Positions 1 through 7,915 of a stretch of DNA of 27,080 nucleotides are shown here, one piece after another. Origin of the DNA: an uncultured Oscillospiraceae bacterium (lineage in GTDB: Bacteria > Bacillota > Clostridia > Oscillospirales > Oscillospiraceae); the NCBI GenBank assembly GCA_934589705.1, contig CAKTOH010000019.1, positions 1 to 27,080 on the forward strand, given 5' to 3'. The notes below the pieces were generated by a model that was given only the letters and a program-made list of their open reading frames with translations, was not told where the DNA came from and searched no databases. Each line of letters starts with the position of its first letter. Within the stretch, counting starts at the first letter, position 1. The position numbers were made by a program, and so were the translations under genes.

Positions 1-449
1 TGGAAAGCGGTATCGAACACGGCGACCTGGGGAGTCTTGGGCATGACCGCCTGGCAGGCACGGATGCCCATCAGGTTGGCAGGGTTGTGCAGGGGGCCCA
101 GGGGGATGCACTTCTCGATGGCCTTGATGACCTGGTCATCAATGATGCAGGAGTCGGAGAACTCCATACCGCCATGGAGCACACGGTGGCCCACAGCATC
201 GATCTCGTCCACGGACTTGATGACGCCGTACTCAGGGTCAACCAGAATGTCCAGAACCGCGGCGATGGCTTCGGAATGGGTGGGCATGGGGATGTCCTTG
301 GTGACCTTCTTGTCGCCGGTCTTGTGGGTCAGACGGCCGTCGATGTAAATACGCTCGCACAGACCCTTTGCGGACACCACACCGGTATCGGGATCCATCA
401 GCTGATACTTCAGGCTGGAGGAACCGGCATTGATAATCAGAATGTTCAT
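1..449 (-). CDS. ackA: Acetate kinase, N-terminal part (cut by window start)
   Basis: Acetate kinase interconverts acetyl phosphate plus ADP with acetate plus ATP in the cytoplasm, the last step of acetate fermentation. About 149 residues are present. They begin MNILIINAGSSSLKYQLMD, the phosphate-binding start of the ASKHA fold in AckA, and continue through GHRVLHGG and PLGPLHNPAN to VAVFDTAF, all family hallmarks. The ATG at 449 has an AGGAGG site 8-9 bases upstream. The remaining ~250 residues lie outside the window. The gene is divergent from tmcAL across a 139-bp region with a clear ackA promoter. In many Clostridia pta sits beside ackA; whether it does here cannot be seen. Identification is secure. 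Confidence 0.96.
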   Translation of the reverse strand, partial: MNILIINAGSSSLKYQLMDPDTGVVSAKGLCERIYIDGRLTHKTGDKKVTKDIPMPTHSEAIAAVLDILVDPEYGVIKSVDEIDAVGHRVLHGGMEFSDSCIIDDQVIKAIEKCIPLGPLHNPANLMGIRACQAVMPKTPQVAVFDTAF

Positions 450-519
450 GGGAATCTGCCTCCTAAATTTTTTGTTTCCTTGTTGGGGACTTTATGATAT
501 GATAGCCATAGCTACCAGT

Positions 520-548
520 ATTATATTGCATTTTTCCGAATTTCTCAA
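520..548 (-). promoter_or_regulatory. Promoter of ackA, with flanking inverted repeat
   Basis: On the minus strand TTGAGA (543-548) and TATAAT (520-525) are separated by exactly 17 bases, a near-consensus vegetative promoter with a start near 513. A 7-bp inverted repeat, TTTTCCG (532-538) and CGGAAAA (557-563), straddles the -35 box and could be an operator; that role is inference. No equally good plus-strand promoter for tmcAL was found in the same gap. Confidence 0.75.
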
Positions 549-588
549 GCCCTAAACGGAAAATTTTCGCGAAGGAGGAAAAATTTCC

Positions 589-1749
589 ATGAATGTGGGA
601 ATTATCTGTGAATATAACCCCTTTCACCTGGGACATTGGAAGCAAATCGTCCGCATTCGGGAGGATTTTGGCGCGGATACCGGTGTGGTATGCGCCATGA
701 GCGGCAATTTTGTCCAGCGGGGGCACCCGGCGATTTTCGATAAAACGCGCCGGGCGGAGGCCGCCGTCCGCTGCGGAGCTGACCTGGTGGTGGAGCTGCC
801 CGTGCCTGTGGCCCTATCCTCGGCGGAGGGCTTTGCCGCCGGCGGCGTGTCCATTCTCTCCCGGCTGTGTGACGGCCTGTGCTTTGGGGCAGAAACCCCG
901 GACTCCGAAGAATTGCTTGCCGCCGCCCAGGCACTTCTGAGCGAGGACTTCCCTCCCCGGCTCCGGGAGCAGCTGGCAACCGGCAAATCCTTCCCTGCCG
1001 CCCGTCAGGGCGCGCTGGAAGCCATGGGTCTGTCCGGTTCCCTGCTGGAACGTCCCAACAACATTCTGGCGGTGGAGTACTGCAAGGCCATCCTCGCTCA
1101 GCACTCTCCCATGCGCCCTCTGCCCATCCGGCGGGAGGGCAGCTACCACGCTCAAGCACCGGATACCGAAAATCCTTCCGCATCCTCCCTGCGGCTTTGC
1201 CTGGAACAAGGAACGGACATTGCCCTCTATCTTCCCCGGGAGGCCGCCCGGTGCTTTGAAAACGCACCCAGGCACACCCTGCTGTCCGGTGAGCGGGCGG
1301 TGCTCTATCGGCTGCGCACCATGACCGAAGCCGAATTTGAAGTCCTGCCCTTCGGCAGTGAGGGACTTTGGCGAAAGCTCATGCACGCCGCCCGACAGGA
1401 AGCCAGCCTGGAGGCCGTGGCCGCCGCCGTAAAGTCCAAGCGCTACACCCGAAGCCGGATCGACCGGATGATTCTGTGTGCCTTTCTCGGCATTTCTCAG
1501 GCGCAGATGGCGATGGAAATTCCCTATGTCCGGATTCTTGCCTTTAATGACCGGGGTCGGGAAATCCTGAAAAGCGTCAAAAAGGAGGGCTTTTTCCGCA
1601 ACGCCGGGCAGCCCATAGATCATCCTTACCAGGACCTGGAACGCCGGTGGGAGAATCTCTATCCCCTGTTTCAGACGGATGCCCCAGGGGCTCCCGGAGG
1701 AAACGGGAAGGAGCGGGTATCCTACCTGCCAAAATTCACAAATCCGTGA
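589..1749 (+). CDS. tmcAL: tRNA(Met) cytidine acetate ligase
   Basis: TmcAL (formerly YlbM) activates acetate with ATP as acetyl-adenylate and acetylates the wobble cytidine of elongator tRNA(Met) to ac4C. The 386 residues match the family length. The nucleotidyltransferase signature is at the N terminus (GIICEYNPFHLGH, residues 4-16, with the HxGH motif at 13-16), followed by SGNFVQRG (38-45) and a PIRREGSYH segment mid-protein, typical of the family. An AAGGAGG site lies 10 bases before the ATG. It is divergent from ackA, so the genes for making and for using acetate are adjacent. The last ~40 residues are variable. Confidence 0.93.
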   Translation: MNVGIICEYNPFHLGHWKQIVRIREDFGADTGVVCAMSGNFVQRGHPAIFDKTRRAEAAVRCGADLVVELPVPVALSSAEGFAAGGVSILSRLCDGLCFGAETPDSEELLAAAQALLSEDFPPRLREQLATGKSFPAARQGALEAMGLSGSLLERPNNILAVEYCKAILAQHSPMRPLPIRREGSYHAQAPDTENPSASSLRLCLEQGTDIALYLPREAARCFENAPRHTLLSGERAVLYRLRTMTEAEFEVLPFGSEGLWRKLMHAARQEASLEAVAAAVKSKRYTRSRIDRMILCAFLGISQAQMAMEIPYVRILAFNDRGREILKSVKKEGFFRNAGQPIDHPYQDLERRWENLYPLFQTDAPGAPGGNGKERVSYLPKFTNP

Positions 1750-1778
1750 TAGACTTTTTGTGCTTTTGCTGATAGAAT
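1750..1778 (+). promoter_or_regulatory. Possible promoter of the rhomboid-like gene
   Basis: TAGACT (1750-1755) and TAGAAT (1773-1778) are 17 bases apart, directly after the tmcAL stop and 30 bases before the next start codon. The -10 box matches consensus at five of six positions, the -35 box at four. It may only supplement read-through from tmcAL. Confidence 0.4.
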
Positions 1779-1808
1779 GAAAGCAATATGACTATTGGAG
1801 GCTCTGCT

Positions 1809-2675
1809 ATGAAAAACCTTCGCAGAAAGTTTGAGCTTTACTGCTACCAAAACAGAAACAAAGGCATTCCTAACCTGATGCTCTACATCGTCCTGGGCAC
1901 CGCCGTGGTGTACGTCATGAGCCGGATGTACGGAAACGCCTTTTTGTACTACCTGCTCCGCTTCGACCGGGGTGCCATTTTACAGGGTCAGGTCTGGCGG
2001 CTCATCACCTATCCGCTGACCTACAGCGCGGGCAATCTGCTGCTGACAGCCGTGTCCCTGTTCTGCTACTACTCCCTGGGACGAGCCATGGAAAACATCT
2101 GGGGCACCCTCCGGTTTAATCTCTATTACCTGTCCGGCGTGGTGATGATGGATGTCTACTGTCTGCTCTTCGGCGGTCAGGCAGATGTGATCTATCTGAA
2201 TCTGAGTCTGTTCCTGGCCTACGCCACCCTGTTCCCGGACGCCCATTTCCTGCTGTTCTTCATCATTCCCGTGAAGGCCTGGATTTTCGCTCTGGTCGAT
2301 CTGGTATTCGTGGTCATCGGCCTGGTGTCCTATCCCTTCCCCTACAATCTGTTCTCTGTGGTATCTCTTGCAAACTACTTTCTGTTCTTTGGGAAGGACG
2401 TGCTGAACGTAATTCCCATGAGCTGGCGCACCAACGCTTCCCGGCTATTCCGGAAAAAGCCCCAGACCGTCAGAAAGGCAAAGATCATCCAGTTCGACGC
2501 CGGCTCCTATGAAGCCAGCCACGCCGCCCCCAAGGCCCCCTACACCCACAAGTGCACGGTCTGCGGCCGGACGGATGTGTCGAACCCGGAGCTGGAATTC
2601 CGGTACTGCTCCAAGTGCAAGGGCTATTACTGCTACTGCCAGGATCATATCAACAACCACGTTCATATTCAGTAA
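1809..2675 (+). CDS. Rhomboid-like membrane protein, catalytically degenerate, with Cys/His-rich tail
   Basis: The start at 1809 is chosen over the in-frame ATG at 1788 because TTGGAGG lies 5 bases upstream of it; the product has 288 residues. A short basic N terminus is followed by about six hydrophobic segments. The stretch VWRLITYPLTY then GRAMENIWGTLRFNLYYL follows the rhomboid pattern of WR-x-hT-hhh and E-x-x-hG. The GxSG serine motif and the catalytic His of the last helix are not visible, so this looks like a non-proteolytic rhomboid relative, reminiscent of derlins. The tail has paired cysteines at 249/252 and 267/270, further Cys at 275 and 277, and His at 280, 284 and 286, a likely zinc-binding module. 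Function unknown. Confidence 0.75.
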   Translation: MKNLRRKFELYCYQNRNKGIPNLMLYIVLGTAVVYVMSRMYGNAFLYYLLRFDRGAILQGQVWRLITYPLTYSAGNLLLTAVSLFCYYSLGRAMENIWGTLRFNLYYLSGVVMMDVYCLLFGGQADVIYLNLSLFLAYATLFPDAHFLLFFIIPVKAWIFALVDLVFVVIGLVSYPFPYNLFSVVSLANYFLFFGKDVLNVIPMSWRTNASRLFRKKPQTVRKAKIIQFDAGSYEASHAAPKAPYTHKCTVCGRTDVSNPELEFRYCSKCKGYYCYCQDHINNHVHIQ

Positions 2676-2713
2676 GCGCAAGCGGCGTGACCGATTTGCG
2701 GTGTCATTGCGAA

Positions 2714-2741
2714 CCAGTGCGCACACCGGTGTGGCAATCCC
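2714..2741. repeat. Interspersed repeat, copy 1
   Basis: This 28-base core, with its flanks from about 2705 to 2745, is an imperfect inverted repeat (ATTGC at 2706-2710 against GCAAT at 2734-2738 as outer arms). A copy identical at 23 of 28 positions lies at 15379-15406 between pilus genes. Similar palindromic intergenic repeats are common in gut Clostridia. It fills the gap between two convergent genes. Confidence 0.6.
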
Positions 2742-2773
2742 CTGTTAAATGGCAAGCACTGAAATATAGTGCA

Positions 2774-2810
2774 AACCGGCGTGACCCAATCGGTCACGCC
2801 GGTTCTTTCT
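2774..2810 (+). terminator. Intrinsic terminator of the rhomboid-like gene
   Basis: A perfect 13-bp GC-rich stem (2774-2786 with 2792-2804) closes a 5-base loop and is followed on the plus strand by a T-rich stretch starting CTTTCTTCT. The stop codon of the convergent CPBP gene (2794-2796) lies inside the stem, so the last codons of that gene double as terminator sequence. Confidence 0.75.
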
Positions 2811-3636
2811 TCTGCCAAATCCAAACAAGTGCAATCAACGCCACCAGCAGATACCCTGCCAGGGAAATCACCGAGGATTCCACCCCAAATTCGCCGCCGG
2901 TAATGGCAAACCCTTTGGTACTCAGCACATAAGTCATGACGGAATATTCGTCTGCCCGTTCCCCGATGGCGAGACCGCCGCCGATTATTACCACGTTCCA
3001 CACAGCGTGCACAACCGCCCCATTCCAGGCGGAGCCGCTCTCTAGCGCAATCAAGGAGAACATGACACCCACCATAGTGCCCGCCAGAACCACCAGCAGG
3101 CAGTTTCCCAGGGAAAACTCCCGGCCCAGAATATGGACAAGGCCAAACAGCATCGATGGAAAGACAACTGCCATCTTTGTTCCCCAGGCTCTCCGGGTGG
3201 CGTTCAGAATCACACCCCGGAACACCATTTCCTCCACAAATCCCGCAGCCATGCCCCTAAAGAAAATACCCGCGCTGAGGGTTTGCAGGATCTCTTCCCG
3301 GTTCATCCCGGAAGGCACGAGCTTGCCGGGAATCAGGAACAAATAAATTGCCTTGACACCCATAGGCAGGAGCACAGCAACTGCCACCCACTTGCCTTGC
3401 AGGGTCAGCTTTGGCATTCCCAAATCCGGCAGGGACAGTTTGAATATCTTTTCCATTATAATTTTCAGCAGGCCAAAGGCCAGCAGCGCATATAAAAATC
3501 CCGCCAGTATATTGCACACCCAAGTTGGTACGCCCAACTGGGCAAACAGGCCAGCAAGCAGCTGGGCCAGAACTTGGGCAGCAATCAGCACGATAAGAGC
3601 CGCCAGGCAGCAGCAAAAGGTGGTTTTTCGGCTCAT
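2794..3636 (-). CDS. CPBP family intramembrane metalloprotease
   Basis: The protein has 280 residues and many hydrophobic segments. It carries the motifs of the CPBP (CAAX protease and bacteriocin-processing, 'Abi') family: EEMVFRG with Glu135, Glu136 and Arg140, LFGLVH with His168, and HAVWN with His210. These residues form the membrane-embedded active site of CAAX prenyl endopeptidase relatives. Bacterial members act in bacteriocin immunity, peptide maturation or regulated proteolysis; no bacteriocin gene is nearby, so the substrate is unknown. The ATG at 3636 has AGGAGG upstream and is preferred over upstream in-frame codons. It is monocistronic, with its own promoter at 3676-3704, and convergent with the rhomboid-like gene. 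Confidence 0.88.
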   Translation of the reverse strand: MSRKTTFCCCLAALIVLIAAQVLAQLLAGLFAQLGVPTWVCNILAGFLYALLAFGLLKIIMEKIFKLSLPDLGMPKLTLQGKWVAVAVLLPMGVKAIYLFLIPGKLVPSGMNREEILQTLSAGIFFRGMAAGFVEEMVFRGVILNATRRAWGTKMAVVFPSMLFGLVHILGREFSLGNCLLVVLAGTMVGVMFSLIALESGSAWNGAVVHAVWNVVIIGGGLAIGERADEYSVMTYVLSTKGFAITGGEFGVESSVISLAGYLLVALIALVWIWQKKEPA

Positions 3637-3675
3637 AAAGATTCCTCCTATTTCTTTTGGTTTCTCACTGGCCCA

Positions 3676-3704
3676 AATATAGCACACCCCTGCCCGCTTG
3701 TCAA
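3676..3704 (-). promoter_or_regulatory. Promoter of the CPBP protease gene
   Basis: On the minus strand TTGACA (3699-3704) and TATATT (3676-3681) are separated by 17 bases. The start would be near 3669, giving a leader of about 33 bases that contains the AGGAGG site. Confidence 0.8.
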
Positions 3705-3779
3705 ACGCCGTCCCTGCCGGGTTCTCTTTTTCCCCGGGCGGCCATAGGATGTTCCATACTCTGTACTTGAGGTGGTACT

Positions 3780-4406
3780 ATGGAACTGACTGCAAACCAT
3801 GTTGTCCTCCGGGGAAGCCTGGACTGTCTTCCCCAATTTTCCCACGAAAACCACGGCCGCCGGTTTTTCCGGTTTTCCCTGGAGGTGCCCCGGCTGTCCG
3901 GCACGGTGGACACTCTGCCGGTGATTGCTCAGGAAGAGATTCTAAATGAAATCGATCTGTCCGACGGGGAAATGCTCACCGTCACCGGTCAGGTGCGCTC
4001 CCACAATCTCCGGGAAAACGGTCGGCGCAGACTGCTGATTTTCGTCTTCGCCAGTCACATTGTCTGTGAGGACGGCGCTCCCATCAACGAGGTTTCCCTG
4101 GAGGGAACCCTGTGCCGGGAGCCGGTCTACCGCCGAACCCCTTTAGGCCGGGAAATCTGCGATGTGATGCTGGCTGTCCCCCGCCCCTTCCGCCGGGCGG
4201 ACTACCTGCCCTGCATCCTCTGGGGCAAAACCGCCCAGGAATGCGCCCAGTTCCATACCCGGGATGTGCTGCAAATTCTGGGACGACTCCAAAGCCGGGG
4301 CTACACCAAGGTGACGGAAACCGGAAGCGAAAACCGGACGGCCTACGAAATTTCCGCTCTGGAGGCCTATCGGATTTTCCCGGAGGAAGAAAATAGCGGA
4401 TTGTAA
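3780..4406 (+). CDS. Single-stranded DNA-binding (OB-fold) protein, SSB-like
   Basis: The 208-residue protein resembles SSB/PriB-type OB-fold proteins rather than canonical SSB. Its second half (about 103-180) contains NEVSLEGTLCREPVYRRTP, then DVMLAVPRPFRRADYLPCILWG and VLQILGRLQSRGY, the strand order of SSB-family OB domains. The first half (VVLRGSLDCLPQF and LLIFVFASHI) looks like a second, diverged OB domain. The acidic C-terminal tip of true SSB (DDDIPF type) is absent; it ends EEENSGL. A role as accessory SSB in replication or repair is likely, and nth follows directly. GAGGTGG precedes the ATG. Confidence 0.75.
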   Translation: MELTANHVVLRGSLDCLPQFSHENHGRRFFRFSLEVPRLSGTVDTLPVIAQEEILNEIDLSDGEMLTVTGQVRSHNLRENGRRRLLIFVFASHIVCEDGAPINEVSLEGTLCREPVYRRTPLGREICDVMLAVPRPFRRADYLPCILWGKTAQECAQFHTRDVLQILGRLQSRGYTKVTETGSENRTAYEISALEAYRIFPEEENSGL

Positions 4407-4429
4407 TTTCCCGGATTTGCTGATATAAT
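4401..4429 (+). promoter_or_regulatory. Extended -10 promoter of nth
   Basis: TTGTAA (4401-4406), which includes the SSB-like gene's stop codon, lies 17 bases upstream of a perfect TATAAT (4424-4429). A TG one base before the -10 box makes it an extended -10 promoter. It gives nth transcription independent of the upstream gene. Confidence 0.7.
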
Positions 4430-4455
4430 GGCGAAAAAGAAAGGAAGCCGCAAGT

Positions 4456-5088
4456 ATGGAAGAGAAAGTAAATGCCATTATCGCCATTTTGAAGGAGCGT
4501 TACGGCAGTGCCCCCTGCGCCCTGCACTACGGAAAGGACTATGAGCTGATGATTGCCGTCCGGCTCTCCGCCCAGTGCACCGACGCCCGGGTGAACCAGG
4601 TCACCCCGGCCCTGTTCGCCGCCTACCCCACCCTGGAGGCCATGGCAAACGCGGACATTTCCCAGGTGGAGGAGCTGGTGCGCTCCTGCGGCTTCTATAA
4701 GCACAAGGCCAGAGACATTGTTCTGGGCTGCCAGATGCTCCTGAACAGCTACGGCGGCAAGGTGCCTGGCACCATGGAGGAGCTGCTGAAAATCCCCGGG
4801 GTGGGCCGGAAAACCGCCAATCTGCTGCTGGGCGACCTGTACGGCGTGCCGGGCAGCGTGGTCTGCGACACCCACTGCATCCGCATCTGCGGAAGACTTG
4901 GCCTGTCTCACGGCAAGGAGCCGGAGAAGGTAGAGCGGCAATTACGCACCATCCTGCCGCCGGAAGAAAGCAGTGACTTCTGTCACCGGATCGTTCTCTT
5001 CGGCCGGGACTGCTGCACCGCCCGAAATCCGGACTGCGGTCACTGCCCCCTGGTTCCCTATTGCAAGGAATTCAATCCCGAAGCGTAA
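4456..5088 (+). CDS. nth: Endonuclease III, base-excision DNA glycosylase/AP lyase
   Basis: Nth removes oxidised pyrimidines from DNA and nicks the resulting abasic site. The 210-residue protein has the full family layout. The helix-hairpin-helix IPGVGRKTANLLL ends the first lobe and holds the catalytic Lys119. CDTHCIRICGRLGL follows, with the catalytic Asp138. The 4Fe-4S loop near the C terminus has Cys187, Cys194, Cys197 and Cys203 in the canonical C-x6-C-x2-C-x5-C spacing. The ATG follows a GGAAG-type site. Length and motifs are ordinary for the family; nothing is missing. Confidence 0.97.
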   Translation: MEEKVNAIIAILKERYGSAPCALHYGKDYELMIAVRLSAQCTDARVNQVTPALFAAYPTLEAMANADISQVEELVRSCGFYKHKARDIVLGCQMLLNSYGGKVPGTMEELLKIPGVGRKTANLLLGDLYGVPGSVVCDTHCIRICGRLGLSHGKEPEKVERQLRTILPPEESSDFCHRIVLFGRDCCTARNPDCGHCPLVPYCKEFNPEA

Positions 5089-5098
5089 AGTCATATCC

Positions 5099-5143
5099 CC
5101 CTCCCGGGTCTGCATAGATTGTGGACAAGGGAGGGATTTTTTT
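5099..5143 (+). terminator. Terminator-like hairpin overlapping the flippase ribosome binding site and start
   Basis: CCCTCCC (5099-5105) can pair with GGGAGGG (5129-5135), which is followed by one A and seven Ts (5137-5143). It resembles an intrinsic terminator for nth, though the loop is large (23 bases). The GGGAGGG arm is also the flippase Shine-Dalgarno sequence, and the flippase TTG start begins inside the T tract. Pairing would end transcription or hide the ribosome site. Confidence 0.5.
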
Positions 5144-6695
5144 GTCCAGACGGCTTCCCATTTTCTATTCCGCGCTGCTGCTCACCGGGGTCAATCTGCT
5201 GCTGCGGCTGGTTGGCACTTCCTTTCAGGTCTATCTGTCCGGTCGAATCGGCCCGGAGGGCATTGGGCTATTGCAGCTGGTGCTGTCCGTGGGCTCTTTG
5301 TCCCTCGTCGCCGGAATCGGCGGGGTGCGCACCGCCGCCATGTATCTGACTGCCGAGGAGCTGGGCAGGAATCGCCGGGAAAACGTGACCCACGCTCTCT
5401 CCGCCTGCTTTGTTTACAGTATTCTGTGCAGCGGCTGCGCCGCCCTGGTGCTCTACCGGATGGCTCCCTGGCTGGCGGACTACTGGATTGGAAACGTCCA
5501 GACCGCGGGCGCGCTGCGGCTATTGGCGGCCTTCCTGCCCGTCACCTGCCTTTGCTGCGTGATGACCGGCTACTTCACCGCCGCCAACCGCATCGGAACC
5601 CTGGCAGCCGTGGAGGTGGCTGAGCAGTTGTGCTCCATGGGGCTGACCATGCTGGCGTTAAAGCTCTGGGCCGGCACCAGTGCCGTCCGTGCCTGCCTGT
5701 GCGTGGTTATTGGCAGCAGTCTGGGCAGCTGTCTGACCCTGGGTTGCCTGGTGATTCTGCGGCAGAAAGAACACCCAAAAGCCGGAACAGCTCCCCGGAT
5801 TGGGAGACGGCTATGCCGGATTGCCCTGCCCCTGGCGGCGGCGGACATTCTGAAAGCCGGAATCAGCACCGCAGAAAATCTGATGGTGCCCAAACGGCTG
5901 GCAAGAAATTCTGCCGTTTCCAATCCCCTGGCCAGCTTCGGGATTGTCAGCGGCATGACCTTTCCCATTCTCATGTTTCCGGCCTGTATTCTTTTTGGCC
6001 TGGCGGAGCTTCTGATTCCGGAGCTGGCTCGCTGTGCTGCCGGGGAAAACAAAAAACGGATCCGCTATCTTGTCCGCCGGAGCCTGAAAGCGGCACTTCT
6101 GTACGCCCTGGGGATTTCCGCGGTGCTGCTCTTTCTGGCAGAGCCTCTTTGTCTGCGGTTTTATGGGAGCGCAGAGGCCGCTCTATCTCTGCGGCGATAC
6201 GCGCCGCTGATTCCTATGCTGTACTGCGATGCCATTATCGACGCCATGACCAAGGGTTTAGGGCAGCAGCGTGCCTGTGTGGGCTACAACATTCTCACCT
6301 CTGCCATGGATGTGGGGATGCTTTTCGTTCTGCTGCCCAGGTACGGTATGCAGGGTTATTTCCTCAGCTTTTTTGTGTCCCACGGTGTGAATTTTCTGCT
6401 GAGCCTTCGCCGTCTTCTGAAAATCACGCAGGTATCCCTCCCGGTTGACATTATCGGCAAGGCTCTGGCATCCGCTTTTCTTTCCTGCCGGATTGCCCTT
6501 CGGGCACCGGGGGCTGGAATACAGTGCCTGCTCTTCCTGGTGCTTTTCGGCTGTCTCATGTGGCTGCTTGGCGTGCTCACTGCCAGAGACCTTGCCTGGC
6601 TTCGCGGCATTCTGGGCACGAAAAAAACAGAGCCAGGCCGGAGGCCTGACTCTGTGATGCTGGCAAATTACGCCTTCTTTTTCTTTTTGCTCTGA
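5142..6695 (+). CDS. SpoVB-like polysaccharide/lipid flippase (MOP superfamily)
   Basis: This is a polytopic membrane protein of about 517 residues, rich in hydrophobic segments throughout. The start FYSALLLTGVNLLLRLVGTSFQVYLSGRIGPEGIGLLQL is typical of the stage V sporulation protein B / MurJ-like branch, whose members flip lipid-linked cell-wall or polysaccharide precursors. TTG at 5142 is chosen because GGGAGGG sits 6 bases upstream; the GTG at 5121 would place that site inside the gene. The last ~25 residues are odd: KKTEPGRRPDSV is encoded by the terminator of the convergent ABC operon and the end FFFFLL by its 3' coding end. The exact substrate cannot be told from sequence. Confidence 0.85.
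   Translation: MSRRLPIFYSALLLTGVNLLLRLVGTSFQVYLSGRIGPEGIGLLQLVLSVGSLSLVAGIGGVRTAAMYLTAEELGRNRRENVTHALSACFVYSILCSGCAALVLYRMAPWLADYWIGNVQTAGALRLLAAFLPVTCLCCVMTGYFTAANRIGTLAAVEVAEQLCSMGLTMLALKLWAGTSAVRACLCVVIGSSLGSCLTLGCLVILRQKEHPKAGTAPRIGRRLCRIALPLAAADILKAGISTAENLMVPKRLARNSAVSNPLASFGIVSGMTFPILMFPACILFGLAELLIPELARCAAGENKKRIRYLVRRSLKAALLYALGISAVLLFLAEPLCLRFYGSAEAALSLRRYAPLIPMLYCDAIIDAMTKGLGQQRACVGYNILTSAMDVGMLFVLLPRYGMQGYFLSFFVSHGVNFLLSLRRLLKITQVSLPVDIIGKALASAFLSCRIALRAPGAGIQCLLFLVLFGCLMWLLGVLTARDLAWLRGILGTKKTEPGRRPDSVMLANYAFFFFLL
6621..6655 (-). terminator. Intrinsic terminator of the ABC importer operon, inside the flippase gene
   Basis: On the minus strand a 13-bp stem (6643-6655 with 6627-6639, one G-T wobble) with a 3-base loop is followed by seven Ts (6627-6621). 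It begins 12 bases after the stop of the last permease gene. The same bases encode part of the C terminus of the plus-strand flippase. Confidence 0.9.
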
Positions 6696-7915
6696 ATGCC
6701 GCTCCAAGCGTGCATGACCAGAGCCAGGGCGATAACGCCGTAGGAAATGAACACCCGGAAATACTCGCCGATGGCCGCATCGCCGAACAGATTCTTACCG
6801 GCGGAGGGAGCCACGATGAACAGCAGGTGGAACAGGATACAGCCCAGCAGTGCCTGGCCGTTGGTAGCCTTCCGAATGGAAGCGCCGCCTACCAGAATGG
6901 CCGCGCCTGCGTACAGGCCTACCTGCTCATGGGCGCCATAGGTCTGGAAGGAGCCCATGTTCTGAACGAAGATCAGCTGACCCCAGCCGGCCAACACCGT
7001 GGAGATCATGATGGCAATCACACGAACCTTATCCACGTTGATGCCGGAGACGTTGGCAACCGTCCGGCTCTGGCCAACCGCCCGGAACTGCTGACCCAGA
7101 CGGGTCTTCATCAGAGCATTGTTGAACAGGCACAGCAGTGCCACCGCCAGGAAGGTGATCATGGGCACCTTGACCATGGCAAAGAGGGCAGAAATGACAG
7201 GAATCTGGTACAGGATGCAGGCAGCCGCGCAGATGCCCACCGTCACCAGGGTATTTTTCTTGTCAGATTTCTTCAGCAGAAGCTTTGCCACCGCGTACAC
7301 CACGAACAGGCCGCAGAAGATATACAACCCGGTGCCGAAAGGTACGTTCCAGATGCCGTCCAGAGCATACTTGAAGCCCCGATCGGTGGACAGGTCGATG
7401 GTATTGGCAACGCCGGTGGAGCCCTTGATGACCAGACCCGGGGCGTTCAGGGGAATCAGATTGCCGAAAATGAACAGGAACAGCAGCTGATACAGGCCGT
7501 TGGCGAAGTAGCCCAGAATCAGGCCGCCGATCATTTCCTGACCCTTCATCTTGTTCAGCAAATTACCGATGAGATAGCCGAAGAAGCCGGCAATGGGCAC
7601 GGTCATCAGCAAGGCGACCAAGAAGCCGGGAAGGCCGCTGATGCCCCACTCGATGACCCACAGGGCAGAGATCTGGGCTGCCATGGCACCGATGGTAATG
7701 GCGAAGTTGATACCCATGCCCGCGATAATGGGCAGGATCAGAGCCAGAACGATGAAGGCGTTCCGGCTGAGCCGCCCGAACAGCTCATACATCACATAGG
7801 GAACGGTCTGTCCGCTGAAAATCAGGCAGATGATACACAGCACCACGAACATGATGGTAACTGCATTGGCCCGCAGCAGTTCGCCGATATCGTATTTCTT
7901 ACGCAGATCATGCAC
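6668..7915 (-). CDS. ABC transporter permease (second subunit)
   Basis: This is an inner-membrane permease of about 415 residues, hydrophobic nearly throughout. It belongs to the branched-chain amino acid / ribose / nucleoside type (BPD_transp_2). The core has GINFAITIGAMAAQ, the coupling-helix region GQQFRAVGQSRTVANVSGINVDKVRV and the following GGASI segment. GTG at 7915 is preferred because GGAGG (7924-7928) lies 8 bases upstream; another GTG at 7924 overlaps that site. It overlaps the preceding permease gene by 8 bases, so translation is probably coupled. It should form the heterodimeric channel with the 620-residue permease. Its 3' end overlaps the convergent flippase gene by 28 bases. 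Confidence 0.9.
   Translation of the reverse strand: MHDLRKKYDIGELLRANAVTIMFVVLCIICLIFSGQTVPYVMYELFGRLSRNAFIVLALILPIIAGMGINFAITIGAMAAQISALWVIEWGISGLPGFLVALLMTVPIAGFFGYLIGNLLNKMKGQEMIGGLILGYFANGLYQLLFLFIFGNLIPLNAPGLVIKGSTGVANTIDLSTDRGFKYALDGIWNVPFGTGLYIFCGLFVVYAVAKLLLKKSDKKNTLVTVGICAAACILYQIPVISALFAMVKVPMITFLAVALLCLFNNALMKTRLGQQFRAVGQSRTVANVSGINVDKVRVIAIMISTVLAGWGQLIFVQNMGSFQTYGAHEQVGLYAGAAILVGGASIRKATNGQALLGCILFHLLFIVAPSAGKNLFGDAAIGEYFRVFISYGVIALALVMHAWSGIQSKKKKKA

Noticed and set aside
814..1623. 269-codon minus-strand open frame inside tmcAL
   Set aside because: tmcAL is complete with family motifs; this frame lacks a ribosome site and any motif.
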